Below are positions 1 through 6,889 of a stretch of 8,810 nucleotides of DNA, piece after piece. The position numbers and the translations under genes are program-made. The stretch spans positions 1-8,810 of the forward strand of contig JAEZHS010000490.1 in the NCBI GenBank assembly GCA_023436825.1, written 5' to 3'. This stretch comes from Pseudomonadota bacterium (lineage in GTDB: Bacteria > Pseudomonadota > Alphaproteobacteria > Reyranellales > Reyranellaceae). The notes beneath the pieces were generated by a model. That model did not search any database. It was not told where the DNA came from and saw only the letters and a program-made list of their open reading frames with translations. Every line of letters begins with the position of its first letter. Position 1 is the stretch's first letter.

Positions 1-1055
1 TGATGGCGATGGCGATCGAGACGCGCGAGCTCGCCTTCTACAGCCGGCACGGCCAGTTCATCTACAAGGAGCCGCGCGGCCGCTATGCCGGCTACGACTG
101 GCCGCAGCTCTCGATCCATCGCGCCGACCTGCACAAGGTGCTGCTCGAGGCCGCTATCGACCGGCTCGGCGCCGACGCCGTGCGGCTCGATCACCGGTGC
201 CTCAAGGCCGAGCAGGACGGTGCGGGCGTCACCCTGCACTTCGACAAGGCCGAGCCGCAGCGCGGCAAGGTCGCGGTCGGCTGCGACGGCATCCATTCGG
301 CGCTGCGCTGGCAGCTCTATCCCGACCAGGGGCCGCCCAAGTACTCGGGCGTCAACATGTGGCGCGGCGCGGTGCGCTGGCCCGCGTTCCTGAATGGCGA
401 CACCATGGTCTCGACTGGGTGGATGACGGTCGGCAAGACGGTGATCTATCCCGTGCGGCCGGGCACGCCGGTGACAGGCGGCAAGCCGCTGGTCAACTGG
501 GTGGCCGAGATCGAGCGGCCGGAAGCCGTGCGCCAGGACTGGACCGGTCGCGGCCGGCTCTCGGACATGATGCCGGCCTTCGCCGGCCTGAAGTTCGACT
601 GGCTCGACATCAGCGGCATGATCGAAAGCACCGAGGAGATCCTGGAATACCCCATGGTCGATCGCGATCCGCTGCCGCGCTGGACCTTCGGCCGCATCAC
701 GCTGCTGGGGGACGCCGCCCATCCGATGTATCCGCGCGGCTCCAACGGCGCGGGCCAGGCGATCGTCGATGCGCGCTGTCTCACAGGGCAGATCAAGAAG
801 CTCGGCGCCACCGAGCCGGCGCTGCTTCAGTACGAGGCCGTGCGCGGGCCGGCGACGGCCAAGGTCGTGCTGACCAACCGCAGCGATCCGCCCGACGCCA
901 TCCTGCGCGAGGTCTGGCAGCGCTCGGGCGGCCGGCGCTTCGAGCGCATCGACGACGTGATCTCGACAGCGGAGTTGCAGGCGATCTCCGATCGCTACAA
1001 GAAGGTGGCGGGTTTCGACCGCGAATCGCTGCGGACGCGGCCCTCGTTCGTATAG
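1..1055 (+). CDS. FAD-dependent monooxygenase (group A hydroxylase type), 5'-truncated by window edge
   Basis: This is the 3' part of a flavin-dependent monooxygenase/oxidoreductase related to salicylate and 3-hydroxybenzoate hydroxylases. Such enzymes use NAD(P)H and O2 to hydroxylate an aromatic or similar ring in the cytoplasm. The reading frame is open from the first base, and 350 residues are visible from base 3. Two family motifs can be seen: the DG motif in GCDGIHSALR (D95 of the visible part), which contacts FAD and NAD(P)H, and the GD motif in LLGDAAHPMYPRGSNGAGQA (D237), which binds the FAD ribityl/pyrophosphate part. The N-terminal GxGxxG Rossmann fingerprint is absent, and full-length relatives are about 400-420 residues, so roughly 60-70 residues lie upstream. 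The ATG at base 3 is therefore internal, not the start. The gene ends in TAG, 15 bp before the acyl-CoA dehydrogenase, so the two are probably co-transcribed. The substrate is unknown. Confidence 0.9.
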   Translation, partial: MAMAIETRELAFYSRHGQFIYKEPRGRYAGYDWPQLSIHRADLHKVLLEAAIDRLGADAVRLDHRCLKAEQDGAGVTLHFDKAEPQRGKVAVGCDGIHSALRWQLYPDQGPPKYSGVNMWRGAVRWPAFLNGDTMVSTGWMTVGKTVIYPVRPGTPVTGGKPLVNWVAEIERPEAVRQDWTGRGRLSDMMPAFAGLKFDWLDISGMIESTEEILEYPMVDRDPLPRWTFGRITLLGDAAHPMYPRGSNGAGQAIVDARCLTGQIKKLGATEPALLQYEAVRGPATAKVVLTNRSDPPDAILREVWQRSGGRRFERIDDVISTAELQAISDRYKKVAGFDRESLRTRPSFV

Positions 1056-1059
1056 TCCA

Positions 1060-1064
1060 GGGAG
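1060..1064 (+). promoter_or_regulatory. Shine-Dalgarno GGGAG for the acyl-CoA dehydrogenase
   Basis: GGGAG lies 6 bases before the GTG at 1071, just after the monooxygenase stop codon. It supports the GTG as the true start, because no in-frame ATG gives a better-placed start before the conserved N-terminal helix region. Confidence 0.7.
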
Positions 1065-1070
1065 TCTGCT

Positions 1071-2252
1071 GTGGAGCTGAACTTTGCGCCGCCGGCCGAG
1101 GTGAGCGAACTGGCGCATCGGGTGTCGGATTTCATCCGCACCAAGGTCGTGCCTTACGAGAAGGACCCGCGCTGGACATCGCATGGCCCGACCGATGCGC
1201 TGCGCATCGAGCTGAACGAGCTGGCGCGCCAGGCCGGCGTGTTCGCGCCGCACGCGCCGAAGGAGTATGGCGGTCAGGCCATCGGCCAGGTCGCGCGCGC
1301 CTTCGTCTTCGAGGCGGCGGGTTATTCCATGCTCGGACCGGCGGCCATCCATTGCGCGGCGCCGGACGAAGGCAACATCCATCTGCTTGCGCACGTGGCG
1401 CGCCCCGACCAGCGCGAGCATTTCCTGAAGCCGCTGGCCGAGGGCAAGCACCGCTCCTGCTTCCTCATGACCGAGCCGGGCGGCGGCGCCGGTTCCGATC
1501 CCGGCATGCTGCAAACGACGGCGCGACTCGACGGCAACGAATGGGTGATCAACGGCCGCAAATGGCTGATCACCGGCGCCGACGGCGCGGGCTTCGCCAT
1601 CATCATGGCCAAGAACGAGGGCGGCGCGCACGACGGCCATGCCACGCTGTTCCTGGCCGACCTGCCCGATCCCGCGATCAGGATCGAGCGAGCGCTCGAC
1701 ACGATCGATTCCAGCTTCACCGGCGGCCATGCCGAGATCGAGATCAAGGACCTGCGCCTGCCGGCCGACGCCGTGCTGGGCGAGGTCGGCAAGGGCTTCC
1801 GCTACGCCCAGGTACGGCTGGCGCCGGCGCGGCTCAGCCACTGCATGCGCTGGCTGGGCTCGGCGGTGCGCGCCCAGGAGATCGCGACCGGGTACGCCCG
1901 CACGCGCAAGGCCTTCGGCAAGACGCTGGGCGAGCACGAGGGTGTCTCGTTCATGCTGGCCGACAACCACATGGACATCCACCAGGCGCGGCTCTCGATC
2001 CTGCACACCGCCTGGCTTCTGGACAAGGGCGAGCGCGCGTCGACCGAGAGTTCGATGTCCAAGGTCGTGTGCTCCGAGGCGATCGCGCGCGTTGCCGACC
2101 GCTCGATGCAGATCCTGGGCGGGCTCGGCATGACGCGCGACACCGTGGTCGAGCGCATCTTCCGCGACACGAGAGCCTTCCGCATCTACGACGGCCCGTC
2201 GGAGGTCCATCGCTGGGCACTCGGCGCCCGCATCGTCTCGGGGAAGCTATAG
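1071..2252 (+). CDS. acyl-CoA dehydrogenase family protein (ACAD10/11-like C-terminus)
   Basis: A 393-residue cytoplasmic flavoprotein expected to oxidise an acyl-CoA to the 2-enoyl-CoA, passing electrons to ETF. The length is normal for the family. The domain order is standard: N-terminal helical part (about 5-125), then the middle beta domain opening with FLMTEPGGGAGSD (T134-E135-P136), which contacts FAD and substrate. The GRKWLITGA segment follows, and the C-terminal helical domain carries the FAD-contacting QILGGLGM motif and a final IYDGPSEVHRWALGARIV segment. In medium-chain enzymes the catalytic base is the Glu of a YEGT motif near residue 376; here D374 of YDGP occupies that place. 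The DGPxEVH pattern is typical of ACAD10/ACAD11-like members rather than classical short- or medium-chain enzymes. The GTG start has a GGGAG ribosome site. It follows the monooxygenase by 15 bp and probably shares its transcript, suggesting one catabolic route. The acyl chain specificity is not readable. Confidence 0.93.
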   Translation: MELNFAPPAEVSELAHRVSDFIRTKVVPYEKDPRWTSHGPTDALRIELNELARQAGVFAPHAPKEYGGQAIGQVARAFVFEAAGYSMLGPAAIHCAAPDEGNIHLLAHVARPDQREHFLKPLAEGKHRSCFLMTEPGGGAGSDPGMLQTTARLDGNEWVINGRKWLITGADGAGFAIIMAKNEGGAHDGHATLFLADLPDPAIRIERALDTIDSSFTGGHAEIEIKDLRLPADAVLGEVGKGFRYAQVRLAPARLSHCMRWLGSAVRAQEIATGYARTRKAFGKTLGEHEGVSFMLADNHMDIHQARLSILHTAWLLDKGERASTESSMSKVVCSEAIARVADRSMQILGGLGMTRDTVVERIFRDTRAFRIYDGPSEVHRWALGARIVSGKL

Positions 2253-2268
2253 CGCAAGTGGCAAGAAC

Positions 2269-2973
2269 TTAGGGTGCGAGACCGAGGTACTGGCGCAGCT
2301 CGCGCGTCGCCGCGTCGAAGTCGGCCTTGAACTCGGGCCGACTCTGCAGGGCAACCGCGATCGCGGTGCCGGCGCGGACGCCACCGTCGAGGTCGTTGGG
2401 ATAGTGCATGCCGCCGATCACGCGGCTCCAGGCATAGTCCCTTGCCCGCAGCCAGATCTCTTCGCGCTTCTCGGGAACGATGCTGCCCAGCACGATGGCC
2501 GCGACGTTGACGTGCGTCGTGTGGCCCGACGGATAGGAGCCGCTGACCGACGGTCGCACCAGCGGTTTTATCTCCTGGTTGCTGAGATAGGGACGCAGCC
2601 GCTGGAATGCCTTCTTGGTCGGCGCGACCACGACCTCCTCGGTCTCGCCGATCCGCTCGAACAGCCGCGTCGTGGCGGGCAGGCTCGGCGCGGGCAGGGC
2701 CTTGCCCAGCGCGGCGCCGAACATGGTGTCGAGCGACTCGTCGACGTCGCGCCTGGCCTGCTCGACGCGCTCGGGGCTGGCGGCGCGTTGCGCGGCCAGC
2801 ACCACGGCCTGCTGCTCACGGTCGGCGTCGCTGCCGTTGGCGACCGGCGGCGGCAGGATCGCGACCAGGTCGAGGTCTTGCGCGGTGAGATAGGGTTTTT
2901 CACGCGCGATGGCGGGCGAAGCCGCCAAAGCGGAGAGCGCTAATAGAACGAGGACGCGACGTCTGACAGTCAT
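2269..2973 (-). CDS. secreted class A acid phosphatase (PAP2 superfamily)
   Basis: A 234-residue periplasmic phosphomonoesterase of the bacterial class A non-specific acid phosphatase type (PhoN-like). An N-terminal Sec signal is clear: MTVRRR, a hydrophobic core, then SPAIA with likely cleavage near residue 23. All three PAP2 motifs are intact. They are K120-x6-R127-P128, the exact class A signature GSYPSGHT at 145-152 (S149, H151), and S183-R184-x5-H190-x3-D194. H190 is the expected phospho-acceptor and H151 the proton donor. A longer open frame reaches 3048, but I chose the ATG at 2973. It begins the signal peptide, has GAGG 4 bases upstream, and overlaps the stop codon of the preceding ATPase gene as ATGA, indicating translational coupling. 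It is the last gene of the transporter operon and converges on the acyl-CoA dehydrogenase with only 16 bp between stops and no visible terminator hairpin. Its natural substrate is unknown. Confidence 0.93.
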   Translation of the reverse strand: MTVRRRVLVLLALSALAASPAIAREKPYLTAQDLDLVAILPPPVANGSDADREQQAVVLAAQRAASPERVEQARRDVDESLDTMFGAALGKALPAPSLPATTRLFERIGETEEVVVAPTKKAFQRLRPYLSNQEIKPLVRPSVSGSYPSGHTTHVNVAAIVLGSIVPEKREEIWLRARDYAWSRVIGGMHYPNDLDGGVRAGTAIAVALQSRPEFKADFDAATRELRQYLGLAP

Positions 2974-3968
2974 CGCGCCTCGTATAGATGACAGGCGACG
3001 GCGCGGCCACCGCCCATGTCGCGCATCGGCGGATCGACGCTCCTGCACGCCTCCATCACCTTGGGACAGCGGGTGTGGAAGCGGCAGCCGGGCGGCGGAC
3101 GCATGGCCGACGGCACCTCGCCGGTGATGATCTGCTGCGGCCGCGTCGCCTCGACCTCGGGATCGGGAATCGGGATCGCCGCCAGGAGCGCCTGGGTGTA
3201 GGGGTGCAATGGCTTGGCGTAGAGCTCGCCGCGCGGCGCGATCTCGACGATGCGGCCCAGGTACATCACGGCGATGCGATGGCTGATGTGGCGCACCACG
3301 GCGAGGTCGTGGGCGATGAAGATGTAGGTGAGCCCCAGCCGCTCCTGCAACTCCTGGAACAGGTTCACGACCTGCGCCTGATTCGACACGTCGAGCGCCG
3401 ACACCGGCTCGTCGCAGATGATCAGCGACGGCTCGAGCGCCAGGGCGCGGGCGATGCCGATCCTCTGGCGCTGGCCGCCGGAGAACTCGTGCGGATAGCG
3501 GTCGGCCATGTCGGGCAGCAGGCCGACCATATCGAGCAGTGAAGCGACGCGGGCATCGTAGGCGCCGCGGTCGGACGCCAATCCATGCACCTCGAGCGGT
3601 TCGCCCACGATCTCCGACACCTTCATGCGCGGATTAAGCGAGCCGAACGGGTCCTGGTAGACCATCTGCATGCGCCGCCGGATCGGCCGCATGCGCGAGC
3701 GGTCGTAAGCCGAGATGTCCTCGCCCTCGAACTTCACCTCGCCCGAGGTGATGTCGATCATCTTCAGGATGGCGAGTCCGGTCGTGCTCTTGCCGCACCC
3801 CGACTCGCCGACCAGCCCGAGGGTCTCGCCGCGGCGCACCTCGAAGGACACGCCGTCGACCGCCTTCACGCTGCCGACCGGGCGGCGCACGACGGCGCCC
3901 GCCATCACGGGGAAATGAACTTTCAGGTCCCTCACCTCGAGGACGGCTTCAGGCGCTGAGCTGGGCAT
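2970..3968 (-). CDS. oligopeptide-type ABC transporter ATP-binding protein (OppF/DppF-like)
   Basis: A 332-residue cytoplasmic ATPase subunit that would pair with the neighbouring ATPase to power the importer. All nucleotide-binding motifs are present: Walker A GESGCGKS (54-61), Q-loop Q105 in [11 protein letters not shown], signature SGGQRQR (163-169), Walker B LIICDE (182-187) and switch H220 in FIAHD. The C-terminal oligopeptide extension is present ([14 protein letters not shown], about 253-266). It is followed by [11 protein letters not shown] and a four-cysteine set C295, C301, C308, C326. The frame stays open back to 4046, but homology with the family begins at [15 protein letters not shown], so I start at the ATG at 3968. 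No strong Shine-Dalgarno precedes it. The start lies 20 bp inside the end of the upstream ATPase gene, so it is probably translated by re-initiation. The stop overlaps the phosphatase start (ATGA). The last residues (CHLYEAR) complete the normal domain, so it is not truncated. Confidence 0.95.
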   Translation of the reverse strand: MPSSAPEAVLEVRDLKVHFPVMAGAVVRRPVGSVKAVDGVSFEVRRGETLGLVGESGCGKSTTGLAILKMIDITSGEVKFEGEDISAYDRSRMRPIRRRMQMVYQDPFGSLNPRMKVSEIVGEPLEVHGLASDRGAYDARVASLLDMVGLLPDMADRYPHEFSGGQRQRIGIARALALEPSLIICDEPVSALDVSNQAQVVNLFQELQERLGLTYIFIAHDLAVVRHISHRIAVMYLGRIVEIAPRGELYAKPLHPYTQALLAAIPIPDPEVEATRPQQIITGEVPSAMRPPPGCRFHTRCPKVMEACRSVDPPMRDMGGGRAVACHLYEAR

Positions 3969-4926
3969 GGAAATGACAGGCGGAAAGATGATCGGCGCCG
4001 CTCCTGGCCAATGGCGGCCGCTCGCTACGGCAGACGTCGGCGGCACGCCGGCAGCGTGGCGCGAAGGCGCAGCCCGGCGGTAGGTTGGCGAGGTTGGGCG
4101 GCGAACCCTCGATCGGCACCAGGCGCGAGCCCGCCTCCTGGTCGAGCCGCGGCACCGAGGCCATCAGGCCGATCGTGTAGGGATGGCACGGCCGGGCATA
4201 GATTTCGCGCGCCGGCCCGGCTTCGACGATGCGGCCGCCGTACATCACGCAGACGCGATCAGCGTAGCGCGCCACCACGCCGAGATCGTGGGTGATGAGA
4301 ATGAGCGCGGAGTTGGCGGCGCGCGTCACCTCCTTCAGGAGGGCCAGGATCTGCGCCTGCACGGTGACATCGAGGGCCGTCGTCGGCTCGTCGGCGATGA
4401 TGAGCTGCGGCTGGCAGGCGAGCGCCATGGCGATCATGGCGCGCTGGCGCATGCCGCCGGAGAACTGATGAGGGTAGGCCTTCACGCGGCTTTTCGCATC
4501 GGGCAAGCGCACGCGGGCCAGAAGCTCGGCGGCCTTGTCCATGGCGGCGGCCCACGGCGTCCTGCGATGCAGGTTGATCGGCTCGGCGATCTGCAGCCCC
4601 ACGGTCAGCGACGGGTTGAGCGAGCTCATCGGCTCCTGGAAGATCATGGCGATGCGGTCGCCGCGGATCGCGCGGATCTCGGCGTCCGACATCTCCAAGA
4701 GGTTCCTGCCGTCGAACACCACCTCGCCCGCCGAGATCCGGCCCGGCGGGTTGGGGATCAGGCGCAGGATCGACATGGCGGTGACGCTCTTGCCCGAGCC
4801 CGATTCGCCCACGATGGCGAGCGTCTCGCCCGCCGCCAGATCGAACGAGACGTCGTCGACCGCCTTGACGACGCCGCGCTCGGTGCGGAATTCGGTGGAA
4901 AGACCGCGGACGGAGAGAAGACTCAT
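3949..4926 (-). CDS. oligopeptide-type ABC transporter ATP-binding protein (OppD/DppD-like)
   Basis: A 325-residue ATPase, the first of the two in this importer. Visible motifs are Walker A GESGSGKS (40-47), Q-loop Q97 in [10 protein letters not shown], signature SGGMRQR (156-162), Walker B LIIADE (175-180) and H213 in [10 protein letters not shown]. The C-terminal oligo/HPY extension ([17 protein letters not shown], about 246-262) is followed by [10 protein letters not shown]. Cysteines C286, C292, C299 and C317 have the same spacing as in the partner ATPase. SGGMRQR and the LNPSLTVG segment are typical of the D-type subunit, whereas its neighbour has the F-type SGGQRQR. The ATG at 4926 begins directly with the conserved [10 protein letters not shown] strand. 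The ribosome site is poor (only GACGGG) and is supplied by the edge of the palindromic repeat that fills the gap to the binding-protein gene. The last 20 bp overlap the next ATPase gene. Confidence 0.95.
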   Translation of the reverse strand: MSLLSVRGLSTEFRTERGVVKAVDDVSFDLAAGETLAIVGESGSGKSVTAMSILRLIPNPPGRISAGEVVFDGRNLLEMSDAEIRAIRGDRIAMIFQEPMSSLNPSLTVGLQIAEPINLHRRTPWAAAMDKAAELLARVRLPDAKSRVKAYPHQFSGGMRQRAMIAMALACQPQLIIADEPTTALDVTVQAQILALLKEVTRAANSALILITHDLGVVARYADRVCVMYGGRIVEAGPAREIYARPCHPYTIGLMASVPRLDQEAGSRLVPIEGSPPNLANLPPGCAFAPRCRRAADVCRSERPPLARSGADHLSACHFHAQLSA

Positions 4927-4930
4927 AAAC

Positions 4931-5043
4931 CCGTCATTCCGACTGGGGCAGCGCGTAGCGCTGCGAAGTGGAGGGACCTGTTCTGTCGATACGTCGACGA
5001 GACAAGGTCCCTCGGCTCCGCTTCGCTACGCTCGGGATGACGG
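4931..5043. repeat. imperfect palindromic repeat, copy A (binding protein / ATPase gap)
   Basis: A 113-bp element in the 127-bp gap between the binding-protein stop and the first ATPase start. The ends are inverted: CCGTCATTCC at 4931-4940 against GGGATGACGG at 5034-5043, one mismatch that could pair as G-U in RNA. An inner inverted pair, AGGGACCT (4972-4979) and AGGTCCCT (5005-5012), surrounds a variable loop. The same element recurs at 6768-6881; the right arms differ at about 3 of 42 positions while the loops differ strongly. It ends 4 bp before the ATPase start codon, so its base forms part of that gene's translation start region. The other end lies 10 bp beyond the binding-protein stop. 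This looks like a dispersed REP-like element; a transcript would fold into a long stem. Confidence 0.85.
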
Positions 5044-5053
5044 TGGTGGGTCA

Positions 5054-6748
5054 TCAGTACCCCATCTTCTTCTTCAGCTCCTGGTCGACCCAGATGCGGG
5101 CGTAGATCGGGCCCGGCCGCACGGCGCCGGCACGCAGCTCGCCGGCATAGTTCTTCACCCACGGCCACCACGCCGCATAGTAGTAAGGCGTCGGCAGCCA
5201 GATGTAGGGCGCCTTGTCGAGGATCTCGGTGGTGAGCTCCCGCAGCATCTGTTGTCGCTTGCTCTCGTCGGGCTCGCGGTAGATCACCTCGATCTTCTGG
5301 TCATAGGCCGGATCCGACCAGCCCGAGGGATTCCACGTCTGCTTCGTGCCGAAGCTCTTGCGGATGGTCGTGATCGGGTTGGTGTGCCCGTTGTTCATGA
5401 AGTAGGCCGGCGTCATGGTGCGGGTCGTCATCGCCGACAGGAAGGCGCCGTACTCCATCGGCTGGATCTCCAGCTTCACGCCAACCTGCTCGAGATAGCC
5501 CGCCACCAGCGGCAGCAGGTCCATGTGGTCGGGATTGCACGAGCAGACCTGCACCTTGGTGGTGAAGCCTTTGGCATAGCCTGCTTCGGCCAAGAGCTTC
5601 TTAGCCTTCGCGGGATCGTATTTGAAGAGCTCCTGCACCGAGGCCGGCTGCTTGTCCAAGGGCTCGAAATAGCCGATGTAATCAGGGTGCTGCGGATAGG
5701 AGAACAGCTCGGCGTTGCCGTTGTAGTAGGCCTTGACGATCTCCTCCTTGTTGACCGCGTAGTTGAGAGCGCGGCGCACGCGGATATCCTTGAACGGCCC
5801 GTCGACGTCGACGCGCATCGCCATGAAGGTGCCCGACTGGTTCAGCCAGCGGTTCCACTGCAGCTGCGGCGCACTCTTCTTGAGCGACTCGACATTCTGC
5901 CAGCGGATCGCCTCCAGCATGTCGAGCTTGCCGGTGCGCAGTGCCGTGATGTAGGTCGCCTCGTCCTTGATGGTGCGATAGGTGATCTTGTCGACGAAGG
6001 GCAGCTTGTATTCCTGGCCGCCGATCTTCTCCTTGTCCCAGTAGTCGGGGTTCTTGGTGTAGACGTTTGAATTGCCGGCGACGAAGTCCGTCAGCATATA
6101 CGGCCCGGTGCCGTTGACGTTCTTCCAGTTGGAGGCGCCGGCGTCGGCCACTTCCTTGGGATGGATCGCCGAGTAGTAGCCCCAGCCGAACTGGTAATCC
6201 CATTCGGCGAAGTAGTGCTTCATGTAGAAGACGATGGTGTGCCTGTCCGGCGTCTCGACCTTCTCGACATGGTCGAAGTAGCCTAAAAGCTTCTTGGGGC
6301 TGTTCTTCAGCCGGTTGAAGGTGAACAGGATGTCGTCCGACGTGAACTCGCGCTTCTTCATGATGCCCGGCTTCTCCGGGTACATCACGCCCTTGCGCAC
6401 CTTCATCTCGACGCGCAGCGGGTCCTGCTTCCACTCCCAGCTCTCGATCAGCTCGCCGCGGATGGAGTCCGTCGGCAGCCAGGCATCGGGAATGTAGTTG
6501 TAGGGTCCGCCCGCCTTCTTGCTCTTGGACATGTCGCCGGCGAACAGCTGCTCGTAGAACAGGCCGGTGTCGTGGTTGAGCTTCCAGTTGAAGTCGGCGG
6601 GATCCCACGACAAAGCCGAGATCGTCACATAGACCGTGCCGATCTCGAGTGAGCCGCCGTACTGAGGCTTCTCGCCGTTCTCCGCCGATGCTCCGCCCGC
6701 CGCCATCATCATGGCTCCGGCGAGCAATGCTCCTTTCAGTGTCCTCAT
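5054..6748 (-). CDS. family 5 extracellular solute-binding protein (peptide/nickel/opine ABC importer)
   Basis: A 564-residue periplasmic receptor that captures the substrate and delivers it to the two permeases. Residues 1-22 form a Sec signal (MRTLKG, hydrophobic core, GGASA, then ENGEK); there is no lipobox cysteine. Family 5 landmarks include FTSDDILFTFNRLK (135-148), NGTGPYMLTDF (212-222), NPDYWDK (233-239), FKDIRVRRALNYAVNKEEIV (319-338) and YDPAKAKKLLAEAGY (377-391). Length is at the upper end of the usual range. The only cysteines are C402 and C404 (VCSCNPD). Residues 515-530 are half aromatic (YIWLPTPYYYAAWWPW). The ATG at 6748 is preceded by a very strong purine-rich ribosome site. 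The gene ends in two in-frame stop codons (TGA TGA). It lies third in the operon, after the permeases, and is flanked on both sides by copies of a palindromic repeat. The ligand is not identifiable from sequence. Confidence 0.96.
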   Translation of the reverse strand: MRTLKGALLAGAMMMAAGGASAENGEKPQYGGSLEIGTVYVTISALSWDPADFNWKLNHDTGLFYEQLFAGDMSKSKKAGGPYNYIPDAWLPTDSIRGELIESWEWKQDPLRVEMKVRKGVMYPEKPGIMKKREFTSDDILFTFNRLKNSPKKLLGYFDHVEKVETPDRHTIVFYMKHYFAEWDYQFGWGYYSAIHPKEVADAGASNWKNVNGTGPYMLTDFVAGNSNVYTKNPDYWDKEKIGGQEYKLPFVDKITYRTIKDEATYITALRTGKLDMLEAIRWQNVESLKKSAPQLQWNRWLNQSGTFMAMRVDVDGPFKDIRVRRALNYAVNKEEIVKAYYNGNAELFSYPQHPDYIGYFEPLDKQPASVQELFKYDPAKAKKLLAEAGYAKGFTTKVQVCSCNPDHMDLLPLVAGYLEQVGVKLEIQPMEYGAFLSAMTTRTMTPAYFMNNGHTNPITTIRKSFGTKQTWNPSGWSDPAYDQKIEVIYREPDESKRQQMLRELTTEILDKAPYIWLPTPYYYAAWWPWVKNYAGELRAGAVRPGPIYARIWVDQELKKKMGY

Positions 6749-6752
6749 CTCG

Positions 6753-6760
6753 CTCCTCCC
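6753..6760 (-). promoter_or_regulatory. strong Shine-Dalgarno GGGAGGAG for the binding-protein gene
   Basis: On the minus strand the 20 bases before the ATG at 6748 are nearly all purine and contain GGGAGGAG ending 4 bases from the start codon. It is the strongest ribosome site in the operon and fits the need for excess binding protein. It sits 7 bp from the edge of repeat copy B. Confidence 0.75.
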
Positions 6761-6767
6761 TTCCTTT

Positions 6768-6881
6768 CCGTCATCCCGACCGAAGCCGCGCGCAGCGTGG
6801 CGTAGCGCAGGGACCTGTTCTTGTTCGCCTGCTGCGAAGAGGAGGTCCCTCGACTTCGCTTCGCTCCGCTCGGGATGACGG
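6768..6881. repeat. imperfect palindromic repeat, copy B (permease / binding protein gap)
   Basis: A 114-bp element filling most of the 141-bp gap between the second permease stop (6890) and the binding-protein start (6748). The termini are perfect 10-bp inverted repeats, CCGTCATCCC at 6768-6777 and GGGATGACGG at 6872-6881. The inner inverted pair AGGGACCT (6809-6816) and AGGTCCCT (6843-6850) encloses a variable loop. It lies in the same orientation as copy A (4931-5043) and clearly shares both arms with it. No transposase or target duplication is visible, so it resembles a non-autonomous dispersed palindrome rather than an insertion sequence. In RNA it would form a long stem just upstream of the strong binding-protein ribosome site. 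Confidence 0.85.
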
Positions 6882-6889
6882 TGGATAGC

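Noticed and set aside
2253..2268. Possible bidirectional terminator between the convergent genes
   Set aside because: The 16-bp gap holds no hairpin or T-run that I can see; termination may be Rho-dependent or lie inside the genes.
197..2272. Very long open frame on the + strand spanning the monooxygenase and the acyl-CoA dehydrogenase
   Set aside because: Its product is low-complexity Arg/Ala/Gly-rich and out of frame with two recognisable enzymes; long spurious frames are expected at this GC content.
2974..3048. Longer phosphatase start at 3048
   Set aside because: It would bury the signal peptide behind 25 Arg-rich residues. The ATG at 2973 begins the signal peptide and overlaps the ATPase stop.
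3969..4046. Longer start for the second ATPase at 4046
   Set aside because: The extra 26 residues overlap the conserved C-terminus of the first ATPase in another frame and have no family counterpart.
4931..5043. Insertion sequence or CRISPR repeat interpretation of the palindromic copies
   Set aside because: There is no transposase gene, no target duplication, and only two copies far apart with no regular spacers.
4535..6070. 511-codon open frame antisense to the binding protein and first ATPase
   Set aside because: No recognisable domain; the product is the reverse-complement shadow of the conserved binding-protein and ATPase genes and runs through the palindromic repeat.
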